From a virus: a stretch of 35,153 nucleotides of DNA. This document shows, piece by piece, positions 8,397 through 18,129 of this stretch (positions are counted from its first letter, which is position 1; every line of letters starts with the position of its first letter). The stretch spans positions 1-35,153 of IMG/VR virus record IMGVR_UViG_3300031707_000086, one strand, 5' to 3'. The notes below the pieces were generated by a model. The model ran no database searches and was not told the DNA's origin. It saw only the letters and a list, made by a program, of their open reading frames with translations. A program made the position numbers and the translations under genes.

Positions 8397-11300
8397 ATGG
8401 CGCAGTATGTCTTCGGCATTCGCTTTTATCTGCGCTCTGCGGTTGCGCAGGATACGTCCGTGGGCATCTACACGGTTGGCGGGAGCAACAGCCAGATCCG
8501 ACTGATTGAGGACGACATCTCGGCGCTGTCCCCGACGGTTGCTTGGAAGTCAGGTTTACTCCGCGAGAATGCTCCGTTCGATGCGTTCGAGGAAAGCATG
8601 ACGCTGGACGACGGCGGGTGCATGCCGGAGATCGGCGGGTCAACGGTGCATATTGCGAACGGCGCGCAGTTCGACAAGACCATCACTGCGGCGGGTATCA
8701 ACTTCGTGGGACTCGTCACGGAGATCGTGATGTTCGAGATTGTCAACGGGGCGCTCGTCGATCCCGATGGTACGGTCTTCCGGCGCCGCATCGCGGATGC
8801 GCCATCATGGGACGAATACGATTATGCCATACCGCTGAAGGATGCGCGGATCAAGCGTCGGGCCAACCTGTCAACACTCATCAGCACGACGACCTACCCC
8901 AATGCCGAAGGAAGCGTCATCGGAAAATCGACGCCTGTCACGGTTGGGAAACTGTGGTCGCCGATCGGAATCGACGGGCTGTTCACCCGGAACTCTTTCG
9001 CGAAGCTGATCCGGGTGGCGAACAAGCAAACCACATTTTGCAATAATGAATATACTTATCACGGTCAAAGTATGTTCACTCCGAAGGACCAGTATGTTTT
9101 TCCTCTTGTCGTGATGGCAACTGGTGGAGCACCGTTGACGTATGGGATTCAACTCGGAACAGCATTGCTTTATCCATACACCGAGGACGATGTTATTCAA
9201 TGGACAGATTACTATATGTATATAGTCGAGGGAGACGGCAGTGGGGAATATCGAAAGATTACATCCTATGTTCGGCCATGGTCTACATTGATTCTGACTG
9301 TAACAGTCAGCGATTACTTTTCAAAAACGCTGCAAGGGAATACCACGGCAACGGCGACCGGGCAGGCGTGGGTATCTTTCGTCAAGATTTCTCGTCAGTA
9401 TCTTGCCGATGAATGGCCGTGCATCGGATTTCTTGACGATGTTGGCAACCCCGTTGTCAATGGGCAGAACGCCATCTATGCCTACTCCGATGATAAGAAT
9501 GTCACGGTGGCTGCGACGAATACGAAAACGCCAGTGCAGGTTGAAAGTTGGGACTTTCGGAAGATTCCCGAATGGGCATTCGCGGCCAACCTTGCGGGAA
9601 ATTTGCTCACCGTTGATCTCAAGTATTTCAATGGGTCGATAGATCAGGTTGAGAGCGTAATAATTATTCCATGTAAAAATGTCGGCTTATTTGGCGATGG
9701 AAATGTACCAAACGATAAAGATATGACACCATTCATAACCGACGACGATATTTTTGAATGGAACCATTACCGGCAAATCCCTTTCAATATCCCTGGCTAT
9801 TTTAGTGAAAGAGGATTTTCTGACTATGCCGGATTTTTGCACGTACTACCTTACATGCATCCTGAGACGTTGCCATATACTATAGATAAAAACGGCCTTA
9901 CCGCGTGGCAATGTCAAGTCAACACTAATAGCGTATGGATCTTGGGATCAGAACACGTCGATTATGCATTTGCCCTATATGCCATTCCTCCAACGATAAG
10001 CAACCAACTGTTGTTTGATAATGTTTACTTTATGATAAAAAGTGACAGTACCACGCAGACGCAACCAGGAGTAACGGGAAATTTTCACTGCAATGCAAGG
10101 ATCGTTTATACTCGATTTTTAGGTAATGCAAATGCCATTTTGCCTACAGCGACCGGAGATTGGTATTATGATCTAGGAAATAACTACGCGCTGCCTCCAG
10201 ATGAATTAGGAGAGATCAAGGATCAACTCGATTCTTATTTGGGAGACGCGACGAATAACAAAAACTTTTTTCTTGACGTTCCGGTAACATCTGGGGTTCA
10301 TCTTATCTGCGGAAAAGGAAAATTCCAAATTCCTGGAATTACCGATATTAGAACGTATCAATCAATTCAGAGCTTTCTTTTATGCGTACATCATAAATAT
10401 GACACGACCTATCAAGCAAGAGCAGTCTGGAATGTTTATGAGCTCGCCGTGATGTTCCAAAAATCGCTATCGATTTCCGATGCTGTCTACGCGCAGTTCT
10501 CCGGGCGCAACTTCGGCGGCGCCACTCTTGATACCTGGAACTCCCGCAAGACCGCCGCCGACCCCATTCTTTATCTCACCGATTGGGCGGAGATGGTGGC
10601 GCGTTTGCAGGATTGGTCCGAGACGGGTGAAGTGAAAGATTGGGGCCACGAATACGCAACCGCGCCGCTCATCGAAACCGGGAACGGCGAGGGCGGCTTC
10701 GATTCGATTGACTTGACGGATTGGCAGACAATGCCGATAGCCTACCAGAATGAGGACTACGGCAATTGCTGGACTGACGTGCTACTCCGCGAGATCGCCG
10801 CGCGATGTTTCTTGACATTTTACCAAGATCCCGTGACCGGCAAAGAGCGCATCGGCAACATCGCCAAGCGCGCGGACACCACGCCCACGACGACAATCAC
10901 TCTCGCCGATATCATCGGCCCCATTGGTCGCGTCTCCGAGCCGTCGGCGGTGAACATCTACTGCGAACCGCTGATCCGCTACAAGAAGAATCGCGGGTCC
11001 GGGGCGTATGAGGGCTTGCTCGCGATCACCAACTCATCGGCGGCCACCTACGATCCCGCCTACGTCTCAGGCGTGACCGGCACCGATACCGCCGAATTAC
11101 TGTGGACCATGGCGCACGTTCTTCGCCTCAACGTGGATCAGGTCGTGCCCCCGCCGAGCGACATCACCGATAACAATTTCATCTATGACGAGTACGAAGC
11201 TGTCAAGCTCATGCTCATCTGGCTCTCATGGATGGGCGCGACGAACGTGGACGGGACGCCCGCTTCAGTCATCTACCAGCCGAAGCAGCGACTGCTATTC

Positions 11301-11591
11301 TCGGTGCCCCTGGAACTCGGCAAGGACTGGTTCATCTCAAAGCACATCAACATCCAGTTGCCGTTTCACACCAACAATTCGGTTACTGAATGCGTAATTG
11401 AGCGTTTGTCAACGAAAATTTCTCAAGGCGAAGAAGAGGTTGCCGTGCAGGTCGTGACGTATGGGCTCACAGACGAGATTGCGCTCTTCATTCAGGATAC
11501 CTACGCCACGGTCTCGGAGGATTGGCAGGACCACATGCAGACGGAAGCCGAGCGGGGAGAAGGGCACGCGGACGTTCAAGGTATCATGTAG
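8397..11591 (+). CDS. Large baseplate hub / tail tip protein
   Basis: 1064 residues, abutting the upstream stop. The N-terminal 200 residues and C-terminal 380 residues are GC-rich like the rest of the tail operon. The middle (about 9.02-10.45 kb) is clearly AT-richer and Tyr/Asn/Phe-rich, suggesting an exchanged recognition insert. Position after tape measure and distal-tail genes and its size fit a tail hub or tip protein contacting the cell surface (as lambda J or T5 pb3 do). No enzymatic motif is evident. The N-terminal region repeats short beta segments (GGSTVHIANGAQFDKTIT). The exact baseplate role is inferred. Confidence 0.65.
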   Translation: MAQYVFGIRFYLRSAVAQDTSVGIYTVGGSNSQIRLIEDDISALSPTVAWKSGLLRENAPFDAFEESMTLDDGGCMPEIGGSTVHIANGAQFDKTITAAGINFVGLVTEIVMFEIVNGALVDPDGTVFRRRIADAPSWDEYDYAIPLKDARIKRRANLSTLISTTTYPNAEGSVIGKSTPVTVGKLWSPIGIDGLFTRNSFAKLIRVANKQTTFCNNEYTYHGQSMFTPKDQYVFPLVVMATGGAPLTYGIQLGTALLYPYTEDDVIQWTDYYMYIVEGDGSGEYRKITSYVRPWSTLILTVTVSDYFSKTLQGNTTATATGQAWVSFVKISRQYLADEWPCIGFLDDVGNPVVNGQNAIYAYSDDKNVTVAATNTKTPVQVESWDFRKIPEWAFAANLAGNLLTVDLKYFNGSIDQVESVIIIPCKNVGLFGDGNVPNDKDMTPFITDDDIFEWNHYRQIPFNIPGYFSERGFSDYAGFLHVLPYMHPETLPYTIDKNGLTAWQCQVNTNSVWILGSEHVDYAFALYAIPPTISNQLLFDNVYFMIKSDSTTQTQPGVTGNFHCNARIVYTRFLGNANAILPTATGDWYYDLGNNYALPPDELGEIKDQLDSYLGDATNNKNFFLDVPVTSGVHLICGKGKFQIPGITDIRTYQSIQSFLLCVHHKYDTTYQARAVWNVYELAVMFQKSLSISDAVYAQFSGRNFGGATLDTWNSRKTAADPILYLTDWAEMVARLQDWSETGEVKDWGHEYATAPLIETGNGEGGFDSIDLTDWQTMPIAYQNEDYGNCWTDVLLREIAARCFLTFYQDPVTGKERIGNIAKRADTTPTTTITLADIIGPIGRVSEPSAVNIYCEPLIRYKKNRGSGAYEGLLAITNSSAATYDPAYVSGVTGTDTAELLWTMAHVLRLNVDQVVPPPSDITDNNFIYDEYEAVKLMLIWLSWMGATNVDGTPASVIYQPKQRLLFSVPLELGKDWFISKHINIQLPFHTNNSVTECVIERLSTKISQGEEEVAVQVVTYGLTDEIALFIQDTYATVSEDWQDHMQTEAERGEGHADVQGIM

Positions 11592-11603
11592 CAAGGGGAC
11601 ACC

Positions 11604-12533
11604 ATGGCAGCACGCAAGATCATTCTGGACAAGGGGCAAGCGCCCGGCGATATCGTGGTATTCACCGGCGCACTGCGGGACCTCAAGAGGCAGTATCCCG
11701 ATTGGGAGATAGACGTGCGGTCGTGCTGCATGGACGTTTTCGCGAACAATCCGCACATCACCCCTCTTGAGGAGAGCGCGCCCGGCGTTGAGTATCACGA
11801 CGTGGGATACAGCGACGTCCATCAGTCGAACCACTCGGGGCGTCATTTCTCGGCGGCATACCATCTGGAACTCGAAGACCTACTCGGGATCCGCCTGCGC
11901 CAGACGGAAATATTCCCGGACCTCCATCTCTCGGCCGATGAGAAGGCGGCGCCGTGCCAGGTCTCGACCGACCTCAACTATGACGGCCCGTTCTGGCTTA
12001 TCAACTCGGGCAACAAAGACGATTTTCCGCTCAAACAATGGGGGTTCGAACGGTGGCAGCGTTTCGTGGATCTCCTGCGCGATCGCGTGCAGTTCGTTCA
12101 GATCGGCGAGTTATCAGCCGGCCACCACCACCCGCTTCTCTCCGGGGTCATGGACCTCCGCGGGCGGACCACGTTGCGGCAGTTGATCGTCCTATCCTCG
12201 CGCGCTCAGGGGGCCGTAGGGCACGTGTCCCTCCTCATGCACCTCATGGGGGCCTGGCGCAAGCCATGCGTGGTCCTGGCGGGCGGTAGAGAGCCCTGGC
12301 GGTGGGAGGCGTATCCTCAACATCAGTACCTCCACACATGCGGCGCGCTGCCGTGCTGCGATCCCGGAGGGTGCTGGCTGAGCGGCAACGTCGAGATCGA
12401 TATAGAGCATGTCCGCACCGAAAACAAGCGGTGTCGCAACATGCGTGGAAACTCCGCGGGATGCATGGCGATGATCTCGCCGGAGACCGCGGCGCGGGCG
12501 GTGACGCTCTATCTCGATGGCGGTGTCGCATGA
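11604..12533 (+). CDS. GT9-like glycosyltransferase (heptosyltransferase fold)
   Basis: 309 residues from ATG 11604. GT9 (ADP-heptose:LPS heptosyltransferase-like) features in order: an N-terminal GQAPGDIVVFTGALRDLK segment resembling the acceptor-side loop, a mid-protein SGNKDDFPLKQWGFERW segment in the place of the family's Lys-Trp donor motif, and GHVSLLMHLMGAWRKPCVVL resembling the conserved His-Leu donor-binding helix. Cysteines cluster near the C-terminus (CGALPCCDPGGCW), perhaps binding a metal. It heads a run of glycan genes coupled to the tail operon. It may transfer a sugar to host surface glycan or to a virion protein; the substrate cannot be told. Confidence 0.75.
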   Translation: MAARKIILDKGQAPGDIVVFTGALRDLKRQYPDWEIDVRSCCMDVFANNPHITPLEESAPGVEYHDVGYSDVHQSNHSGRHFSAAYHLELEDLLGIRLRQTEIFPDLHLSADEKAAPCQVSTDLNYDGPFWLINSGNKDDFPLKQWGFERWQRFVDLLRDRVQFVQIGELSAGHHHPLLSGVMDLRGRTTLRQLIVLSSRAQGAVGHVSLLMHLMGAWRKPCVVLAGGREPWRWEAYPQHQYLHTCGALPCCDPGGCWLSGNVEIDIEHVRTENKRCRNMRGNSAGCMAMISPETAARAVTLYLDGGVA

Positions 12534-13186
12534 GCACCTACAATTTCACGCACCGAGGGCGCGCCTTCTCGATGGAACTCCACGCCGGCAACGAGCAGAT
12601 GTCCGTGCACCAACAGAAAGAGGGAGGTTTCTTCGAGCATGAGATGCTCGACTATGTGGCCGATCATTACCCCGAGCACGGCGTCGTGATCGATATCGGT
12701 GCGAACGCGGGCAATCACTCCCTCTATTTCTCTGCGTTCCTGCGGCATTCATTCATCATCTCAGTTGAGCCGCACCCGAGAAATTACGCGCTGCTTGTGG
12801 CGAACATCGGGGACGCATGGTGCATCCCCCTTAACGTGGCCATGGCCGGGAAACCGGGGCTGGTTCGCATCGCTACTGACGAGTACAACATGGGGATGTG
12901 CCATATCGAGCCCGGGGCCGATCGGTGCAACGCGGCGGCCGTGACTGTCGATGGGCTCGGCTTGAGCAACGTCACCCTCATCAAGATCGATACCGAGGGG
13001 AACGAACTCGACGTCCTCGAAGGCGCGCGCGAAACGGTGCAGCGGGATCGGCCATTGATCGTCATCGAGATCGCAGTTGAGAGTTTCGACCAATACGATG
13101 CATACATGCAGTCAATCGGATACGATCTGGAGCACTACTGGCGTGACCGCATTGTCGCGCTATATCACCCGAGGGGGAACAGATGA
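12530..13186 (+). CDS. FkbM-family methyltransferase
   Basis: 218 residues from ATG 12530, which overlaps the previous stop (ATGA). A longer upstream reading is possible, but this start is coupled and precedes the domain. S-adenosylmethionine motif I is VVIDIGANAGNHS at 52-64, followed by an acidic strand end (ISVEPHPRN). The FkbM hallmark DTEGNELDVLEGA follows near residue 150. Family members O-methylate sugars or small molecules. Beside a GT9 gene and a deacetylase, methylation of a glycan is the natural reading. The product is soluble, with no signal peptide. Confidence 0.88.
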   Translation: MSTYNFTHRGRAFSMELHAGNEQMSVHQQKEGGFFEHEMLDYVADHYPEHGVVIDIGANAGNHSLYFSAFLRHSFIISVEPHPRNYALLVANIGDAWCIPLNVAMAGKPGLVRIATDEYNMGMCHIEPGADRCNAAAVTVDGLGLSNVTLIKIDTEGNELDVLEGARETVQRDRPLIVIEIAVESFDQYDAYMQSIGYDLEHYWRDRIVALYHPRGNR

Positions 13187-13866
13187 GACCGATAATCGCA
13201 CTGGTCACATGCATCATCGGAGACATCGACGAACTGCGCGCTCCGGTCGATCAGTCGTTGCCCTACCATGGCTTTTGCTTTACGGATCAGAGGATCGGAA
13301 GCAAGCATTACCGCATCGTCCCGATTCCTGAGAAGGGCGATCAACCGAACATCATCCGGGCGAAATACTACAAGTACGCATACAGCCAGATCCCCGAACT
13401 CCAGGGGTATGAATACATCGCCTACATCGACGCCTCGATCCACATCAAGAATGTCAATTTCCTCAGCGATTGGATTGCCCGCTGCAAGAATGGAATCGTG
13501 ATGTTCGATCACCCCTCGCGCGATTGCGCCATGGCCGAGGCTGCTTTCTCTACAGGCGTTCCGAAATACAAGATGCTCGATCTCGAAGGGCAATGCCGCA
13601 CGTACCGCGCCGAGGGATTCCCGGACCATTACGGACTCTGGTGCACCGGGATCAAGCTCTTTCGCCGCTCGCCCGAACTTGACGCGATTGACATGGAGAT
13701 ACACCAAGAGTGCCTGCGATGGGGGCAGCAGGACCAGGTGGCGCAGCCGTTCATTTTCTGGAAGCACGGATTCAAGCCGGACGTTTTTCCGGGCGACATG
13801 CGATGGAATGACCACACCGCCAAGTGCAACCACAAGCCACATTATCAAGAACTGGGGAAACGGTAG
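13183..13866 (+). CDS. DUF616 / TOD1-MUCI70-like glycosyltransferase
   Basis: 227 residues, coupled to the FkbM gene by ATGA. The N-terminus (IIALVTCIIGDIDELRAP) and the pattern FTDQ ... NIIRAKYYKYAY ... YIAYIDASIHI match DUF616 proteins, which adopt a GT-A-like fold. D83-A-S85 sits where GT-A enzymes have the DxD metal site. The C-terminal half carries a conserved-looking WGQQDQVAQPF segment. It probably transfers a sugar in the cytoplasm as part of the glycan module; donor and acceptor are unknown. Confidence 0.75.
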   Translation: MRPIIALVTCIIGDIDELRAPVDQSLPYHGFCFTDQRIGSKHYRIVPIPEKGDQPNIIRAKYYKYAYSQIPELQGYEYIAYIDASIHIKNVNFLSDWIARCKNGIVMFDHPSRDCAMAEAAFSTGVPKYKMLDLEGQCRTYRAEGFPDHYGLWCTGIKLFRRSPELDAIDMEIHQECLRWGQQDQVAQPFIFWKHGFKPDVFPGDMRWNDHTAKCNHKPHYQELGKR

Positions 13867-13867
13867 T

Positions 13868-14449
13868 ATGCGCAGATGGGAAATCATCAACTGGCTGATC
13901 GGTGAGCACGGATACAAGTCATATCTGGAGATCGGAATTGACAATCCGAGCAACTGCTTTGACCACATCGCGTTGACGGACAAGACGGGCGTCGATCCAC
14001 ACAAGGCGACGACGTTTCGGATGACCTCGGATGCGTTCTTCGCGCAGAATGTCAAGACGTTCGATATCATGTTCATTGACGGACTGCACTTGGACGAGCA
14101 GGTGCGCCGCGATATCGGCAACTCCATCGCCAACCTAAACGACGGCGGAACGATAATCGTGCACGACTGCCATCCCTACAAGGAGGACGCCTGCGGGGAT
14201 GAACAGAGACCTGGACAGCCATGGTATGGCACCACATACCGCGCCTATGCGTTCTACCGGCATACGCGCCCGGACTTGCGCATGCACTGCGTAAACGATG
14301 ACTGCGGCCTCGGCATCATTCAGCGGGGCGCGCAGGATGTTTACCCGGTGCTGGTTGACACCTGGGAAAAGTACATCGAGCATCAGGACGCGATGTTGAA
14401 CCTCATCTCTCACGAGCAACTCGTCGAGATTTACGGGCGGAAATCATGA
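13868..14449 (+). CDS. Class I SAM-dependent methyltransferase (Methyltransf_24-like)
   Basis: 193 residues; start ATG 13868 lies one base after the preceding stop and is preferred over upstream readings, which would overlap the DUF616 gene. SYLEIGIDNPSN is a motif-I variant, FDIMFIDGLHLDEQV is the motif found after the fourth strand in this group, and DGGTIIVHDCHPY follows. These features match small phage and cell-surface-polysaccharide methyltransferases. An ATGA overlap links it to the deacetylase gene. It likely acts on a sugar in the same glycan pathway; the substrate is unknown. Confidence 0.8.
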   Translation: MRRWEIINWLIGEHGYKSYLEIGIDNPSNCFDHIALTDKTGVDPHKATTFRMTSDAFFAQNVKTFDIMFIDGLHLDEQVRRDIGNSIANLNDGGTIIVHDCHPYKEDACGDEQRPGQPWYGTTYRAYAFYRHTRPDLRMHCVNDDCGLGIIQRGAQDVYPVLVDTWEKYIEHQDAMLNLISHEQLVEIYGRKS

Positions 14450-15111
14450 GCGGAACCTTCATTTTCACTTTCGACGATGGGTTGAGTTCGGTGTACGATC
14501 ATGCCTTCCCGCATCTGCGCGCGCGTGGGATACGGGCGGTGTCCTTCGTCTGCGGATCACTCGTGGGCACGCCGGGATACATGACGGTGGACCAGCTCCG
14601 GGAATTGCAGGACGCCGGATGGGATGTATGCTCGCACGGATACGTTCATCAAAAGATGGATGCGATGCACATCGATGAGGCAATCGGGAATATCACGGCC
14701 AATCTCGAATGGATGTGGGAACATGGACTCGCGGCAACGCGCCTGTTCTGCTTTCCATGGGGCCGCACGAACGACGCGATCAGCGAGGCGATGCCCAACT
14801 ATCATTCCTACGCGCGCGGGGTCCGGCTGCACGCAAACCGTCTTTTTGAGGACTTCCCGCCGGATCGCCCCGAGTACCTGACGGCGGTCCACTTCGACAG
14901 TGAGTTCGATGTCATGGAGCTTGAGACAGTGTTCAACCTCATGGAGGGCGATGAGTTCACGATGTCCTACTCCCACAAGGTGCACCCGGTCGAGGTCAAC
15001 GGGCTCACAACTTCTCTCGAACAGATTGACCAGGTGATCGCGGCGGCCGGGCGCGCGGAGACGCGGATCACCACCTTCCACGACATGATCGAGGCGCACC
15101 GTGCACATTGA
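14446..15111 (+). CDS. Polysaccharide deacetylase (NodB homology)
   Basis: 221 residues. TFDDG at 8-12 is NodB motif 1, giving the catalytic-base and metal Asp. SHGYVH at 63-68 supplies the HxxxH metal ligands, and FPWG near 100 matches motif 3. These make a metal-dependent N- or O-deacetylase of carbohydrate very likely. There is no signal peptide, so it would act in the cytoplasm or on the virion. It overlaps the upstream methyltransferase by ATGA and the downstream glycosyltransferase by 11 bp. It is the clearest enzyme of the glycan module. Confidence 0.9.
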   Translation: MSGTFIFTFDDGLSSVYDHAFPHLRARGIRAVSFVCGSLVGTPGYMTVDQLRELQDAGWDVCSHGYVHQKMDAMHIDEAIGNITANLEWMWEHGLAATRLFCFPWGRTNDAISEAMPNYHSYARGVRLHANRLFEDFPPDRPEYLTAVHFDSEFDVMELETVFNLMEGDEFTMSYSHKVHPVEVNGLTTSLEQIDQVIAAAGRAETRITTFHDMIEAHRAH

Positions 15112-15619
15112 CATCCGCATACCATACGAGCCCGACTTCAAGCTTGGGACCGCATACAACCGCATCATGCGCAACGTCGAGGATTGGGTGCTCATCCTTG
15201 ATACCGATGTTTTTGTGGCGCTAATTCCCGATTGGTACGACCGATGTCTGAAGGCAATCGAGAAGGTAGGCGATACGGCCGGCTGGATCACCTGCCTCAC
15301 GAACCGAATCGGGTGCCCGCATCAGAAATACCCGCACGAGGTTTCCGACGACATCACGGACCACATGATTGTTGCCCGCGATCTCGCCCTGCAGAACGAT
15401 GGTATTATCGTGGACATCACCGCGCACAAACCGCACATGAGCGGTTTCTTCATTCTCACCCGGCGCCGGTGCTGGGAAGCCGTCGGGCCGTTCCCGGAGA
15501 AGTTTCTCGGTCTTGACAATTGGTATGGGGACCGCTTGCGCGAAAAGGGCTTCACCCTCCACGTAATGCAGGATCTCTACGTCTATCACGCCTATCACCG
15601 TCTTTGGAAAGGAAAGTGA
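15101..15619 (+). CDS. Short GT-A glycosyltransferase (GT2-like)
   Basis: 172 residues from GTG 15101, inside the end of the deacetylase gene. The metal-binding D34-T-D36 (VLILDTDVFV) comes unusually early, so most of the usual nucleotide-binding half seen in GT2 enzymes is absent. Later motifs include TCLTNRIG, SGFFILTRRRCWEAVGPF and LDNWYGDRL, typical of GT2 acceptor and catalytic regions. Compact GT2-like proteins of this kind occur in phages, so it need not be truncated. The start is ambiguous because no better in-frame codon precedes it. Substrate unknown. Confidence 0.75.
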   Translation: MHIDIRIPYEPDFKLGTAYNRIMRNVEDWVLILDTDVFVALIPDWYDRCLKAIEKVGDTAGWITCLTNRIGCPHQKYPHEVSDDITDHMIVARDLALQNDGIIVDITAHKPHMSGFFILTRRRCWEAVGPFPEKFLGLDNWYGDRLREKGFTLHVMQDLYVYHAYHRLWKGK

Positions 15620-15622
15620 CCC

Positions 15623-16588
15623 ATGGGGACTAAGGCCATTTTCATTGCGTCTACAGACAATTACTTGCCATATCTCCACGTTCTTCTGAACAGCATCGAG
15701 AAGCGGTGCGAGAATCCGAAGGATTTGGATGTCTACATCCTGCACCACGAATTCCCGGTGAAGTATTTCGACTTCACTCATCTCTTCTCGTTCAACGTTA
15801 TCCCTATCAGCGTTGACAGATCGAGTATCGAGTGTCCTATTGAGACGAAACGCATTGAGTTTATCAAGCGCGCCCGCTTCTCCTACATCATCGAGTACGC
15901 CATGAAGTACGATTCGGTGTGCCTGCTCGATGCCGACATGTTCATCGTATCCCCGCAATTCTTCGATCTCTTTGAGTTGGTACGCGGTAAGCGCTTTATG
16001 GTAGGGTGCAACGAGCGCTTCAAGTGGCAGATCGGCCCGAACTTCACAGCCAACGGCGAGCCACTTTTCACTGAGCCAACCAAGCTTTACAATATGCACT
16101 GCTCAGTGCCGATCATCTTCGATATGCCTTCCTGGAAATACGTATTCGAATACTACAACCGGATTTGCTTCAACGGAAAGCAGGTTGACAAAGAGGGTAA
16201 CGTCAAGGGAATCGGTGATATTTTCTGCTGGAATATCGCGGTTCAGAAGCTCGCTCGCGCCTGCGATATGATCATCTTCCCCATGGAAGCAATGACCCAG
16301 GTCCATCAGACGAATCTTGCGCCGCAGACCTTCATGGTCGTCGAGAACGATTACTGGTTCACGAACGCCGGGGACCGCGTGTATTCGATCCATGGCCGTG
16401 TCGCTCAGGACGGTTGGGCGGAGGGACACATGGAGCGATACTACCGGGATATGGGCGATAATGCGGCACCGGGACTCACCGCGAAACTCGAAGGAAAAGT
16501 GCGTTGCGGACTCGAAGCGATAGTTGACGAATGGCACAGACTCGAATCCATGACCTTCCCGATTGGTGGAATGGTACAGAAGAAATAG
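15623..16588 (+). CDS. GT8-like glycosyltransferase
   Basis: 321 residues starting three bases after the previous stop. Layout fits retaining GT-A enzymes of the GT8 type: an N-terminal IFIASTDNYLPYLHVLLNSI segment, then LLDADMF with the D103-x-D105 metal motif, then a long acceptor domain rich in aromatic residues. A late H-x-x-A region (IHGRVAQDGWAEGH) resembles the distal GT8 motif. The tail fibre gene follows after a strong ribosome site, so the enzyme sits directly before a likely receptor-binding protein. Donor and target are not deducible. Confidence 0.78.
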   Translation: MGTKAIFIASTDNYLPYLHVLLNSIEKRCENPKDLDVYILHHEFPVKYFDFTHLFSFNVIPISVDRSSIECPIETKRIEFIKRARFSYIIEYAMKYDSVCLLDADMFIVSPQFFDLFELVRGKRFMVGCNERFKWQIGPNFTANGEPLFTEPTKLYNMHCSVPIIFDMPSWKYVFEYYNRICFNGKQVDKEGNVKGIGDIFCWNIAVQKLARACDMIIFPMEAMTQVHQTNLAPQTFMVVENDYWFTNAGDRVYSIHGRVAQDGWAEGHMERYYRDMGDNAAPGLTAKLEGKVRCGLEAIVDEWHRLESMTFPIGGMVQKK

Positions 16589-16599
16589 GAGGATGCATC

Positions 16600-18129
16600 A
16601 TGGCAACTCAGAATGTCCATATTACGCAGATCAACGACACCTGGGCAAACATCCTCGCGGGGCTTGACGACGGGCAATCCGCGCAGATGACGGACCAGAC
16701 GAAGGCGCATGTCCACCGCATCGGGGCGAATCGCTACTGGACGGCGATGTCTCGCTATTGGAACGGGTCGGCGTTTGTCTACTGCGATGAGGTTTTCAAC
16801 AATATCACCGCCAAGGGCATGACTGTCGCGGGAATCGTGTGCAACGACGCCAGCGGAAACCTCACGGGCGGCAACGTCATCGGATCGGGGGGAATCGGGG
16901 CTCACGCGCTGGATTCGCATTCAGATTGGAAACCACTGGACTCGGTAAATATCCAAGGGGCCATGATCGCATGTAACTCGTCCGGTCTCTGGGAAAAGCT
17001 CATGCCTCAAAGTTCCGGGATGTTTTTGAAACTGGTTGGACCTCCAGCACATCCGGCATGGGCGGCGCACGGATTGACCTACTCGGATGTGGGCGCGCTT
17101 GCCGTTGGGGGCACTGCTGCCGACTCCGACAAACTCGACGGGCAGCATGGGGCGTATTACGCCCCCGCAGCCCACGGTGTAACAGTTGGCACGATTCCCA
17201 AAGCTGCGTCTTCGACATCGTGGGCCAATTCGCAGATTATAGAGAATGCCACTGGTATCGGCTTCGGCGTTTCCCCGTCTTACTTCGTGCATGCGTCGAA
17301 AGATCAAGACAACGCCACATCCTTAACAATATCAAATGTGAATAACCACGTCTCCGCGTATAGTGCAATTACTGCGTTGAGCAATAGCATTAATCAGATA
17401 ACATTGGTAGCCAATTCGACGCTTTGCACTGAATATAGCAATCACTGCGGTGGGCTTGCTTCTACAGGGAAATCTCTTATTTATTTGAGGAACATCACCG
17501 GCGCTGTCATCGACAACCACTCCAATACCCCTCTCTACCTCGCCACGAACAACGTGGTGCGGGAAACTATTACAGCAGCGGGCCTCGTGGGCATTGGCGC
17601 ACTCGGCATGGACATTGACACACTGCTGCACGTCGCAGAAAGCAACGCGGGTACGGTGACATCTGCGGCCAATACATTATTGTCAATCGAAAGAAATGGT
17701 GACGCTTGGATTAGTATCCTTACCCCTGCTGCAAATGCCGGAGGAATTTATTTCGGTTCTCCGACAAGTAGCCAGCGTGGGGTTATACGATACGATCATT
17801 CCACAGATGTGTTGAGTCTGTGCATAGGGAGTACGGCTGAAACGATTGGTATCCATGCTGGTGGAATATATATGGGAGATACCCTGTATGCCGGATTCGG
17901 AAATTCCTATGCATCGCCGGACCTCAAAATTTATTCCGATGGATTGAAGGCAAAATTTGACTGTGGATCGTGGGCTGAGTTCTCCAATCGATTATACTGT
18001 GAGACAGATAAGCGTGTCGCGTGCGGCGGTGGGCAATCAGGTGCATACACTACTCCGATTGGAACCGTGACGTTGCAAATCGATAATAGCCTCTATACTT
18101 TGCCGTATACGTCGGTAACGACAATATGA
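16600..18129 (+). CDS. Tail fibre protein
   Basis: 509 residues from ATG 16600, preceded by AGGAGG (16587-16592) at 7 nt; an upstream reading in frame lacks a ribosome site. The phrase TAADSDKLDGQHGAYY (172-187) is a hallmark of many phage tail fibres. The N-terminal third probably attaches to the baseplate. The rest is Gly/Ser/Asn/Thr-rich, typical of trimeric beta fibres, with AT-richer DNA from about 17.3 kb on. No chaperone or peptidase C-terminal domain is evident. ATGA joins it to a glycosyltransferase gene, which could modify the fibre. Confidence 0.88.
   Translation: MATQNVHITQINDTWANILAGLDDGQSAQMTDQTKAHVHRIGANRYWTAMSRYWNGSAFVYCDEVFNNITAKGMTVAGIVCNDASGNLTGGNVIGSGGIGAHALDSHSDWKPLDSVNIQGAMIACNSSGLWEKLMPQSSGMFLKLVGPPAHPAWAAHGLTYSDVGALAVGGTAADSDKLDGQHGAYYAPAAHGVTVGTIPKAASSTSWANSQIIENATGIGFGVSPSYFVHASKDQDNATSLTISNVNNHVSAYSAITALSNSINQITLVANSTLCTEYSNHCGGLASTGKSLIYLRNITGAVIDNHSNTPLYLATNNVVRETITAAGLVGIGALGMDIDTLLHVAESNAGTVTSAANTLLSIERNGDAWISILTPAANAGGIYFGSPTSSQRGVIRYDHSTDVLSLCIGSTAETIGIHAGGIYMGDTLYAGFGNSYASPDLKIYSDGLKAKFDCGSWAEFSNRLYCETDKRVACGGGQSGAYTTPIGTVTLQIDNSLYTLPYTSVTTI

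Noticed and set aside
12302-12529. 76-residue N-terminal extension of the FkbM gene
   Set aside because: It overlaps the GT9 gene and is not needed; the ATGA-coupled ATG 12530 precedes the domain.
13165-14133. 322-aa minus-strand ORF
   Set aside because: It lies opposite the DUF616 and methyltransferase genes, which have clear motifs and coupled starts; a shadow of biased codons.
15221-16099. 292-aa minus-strand ORF
   Set aside because: Opposite two glycosyltransferase genes with recognisable motifs and no ribosome site; a shadow.
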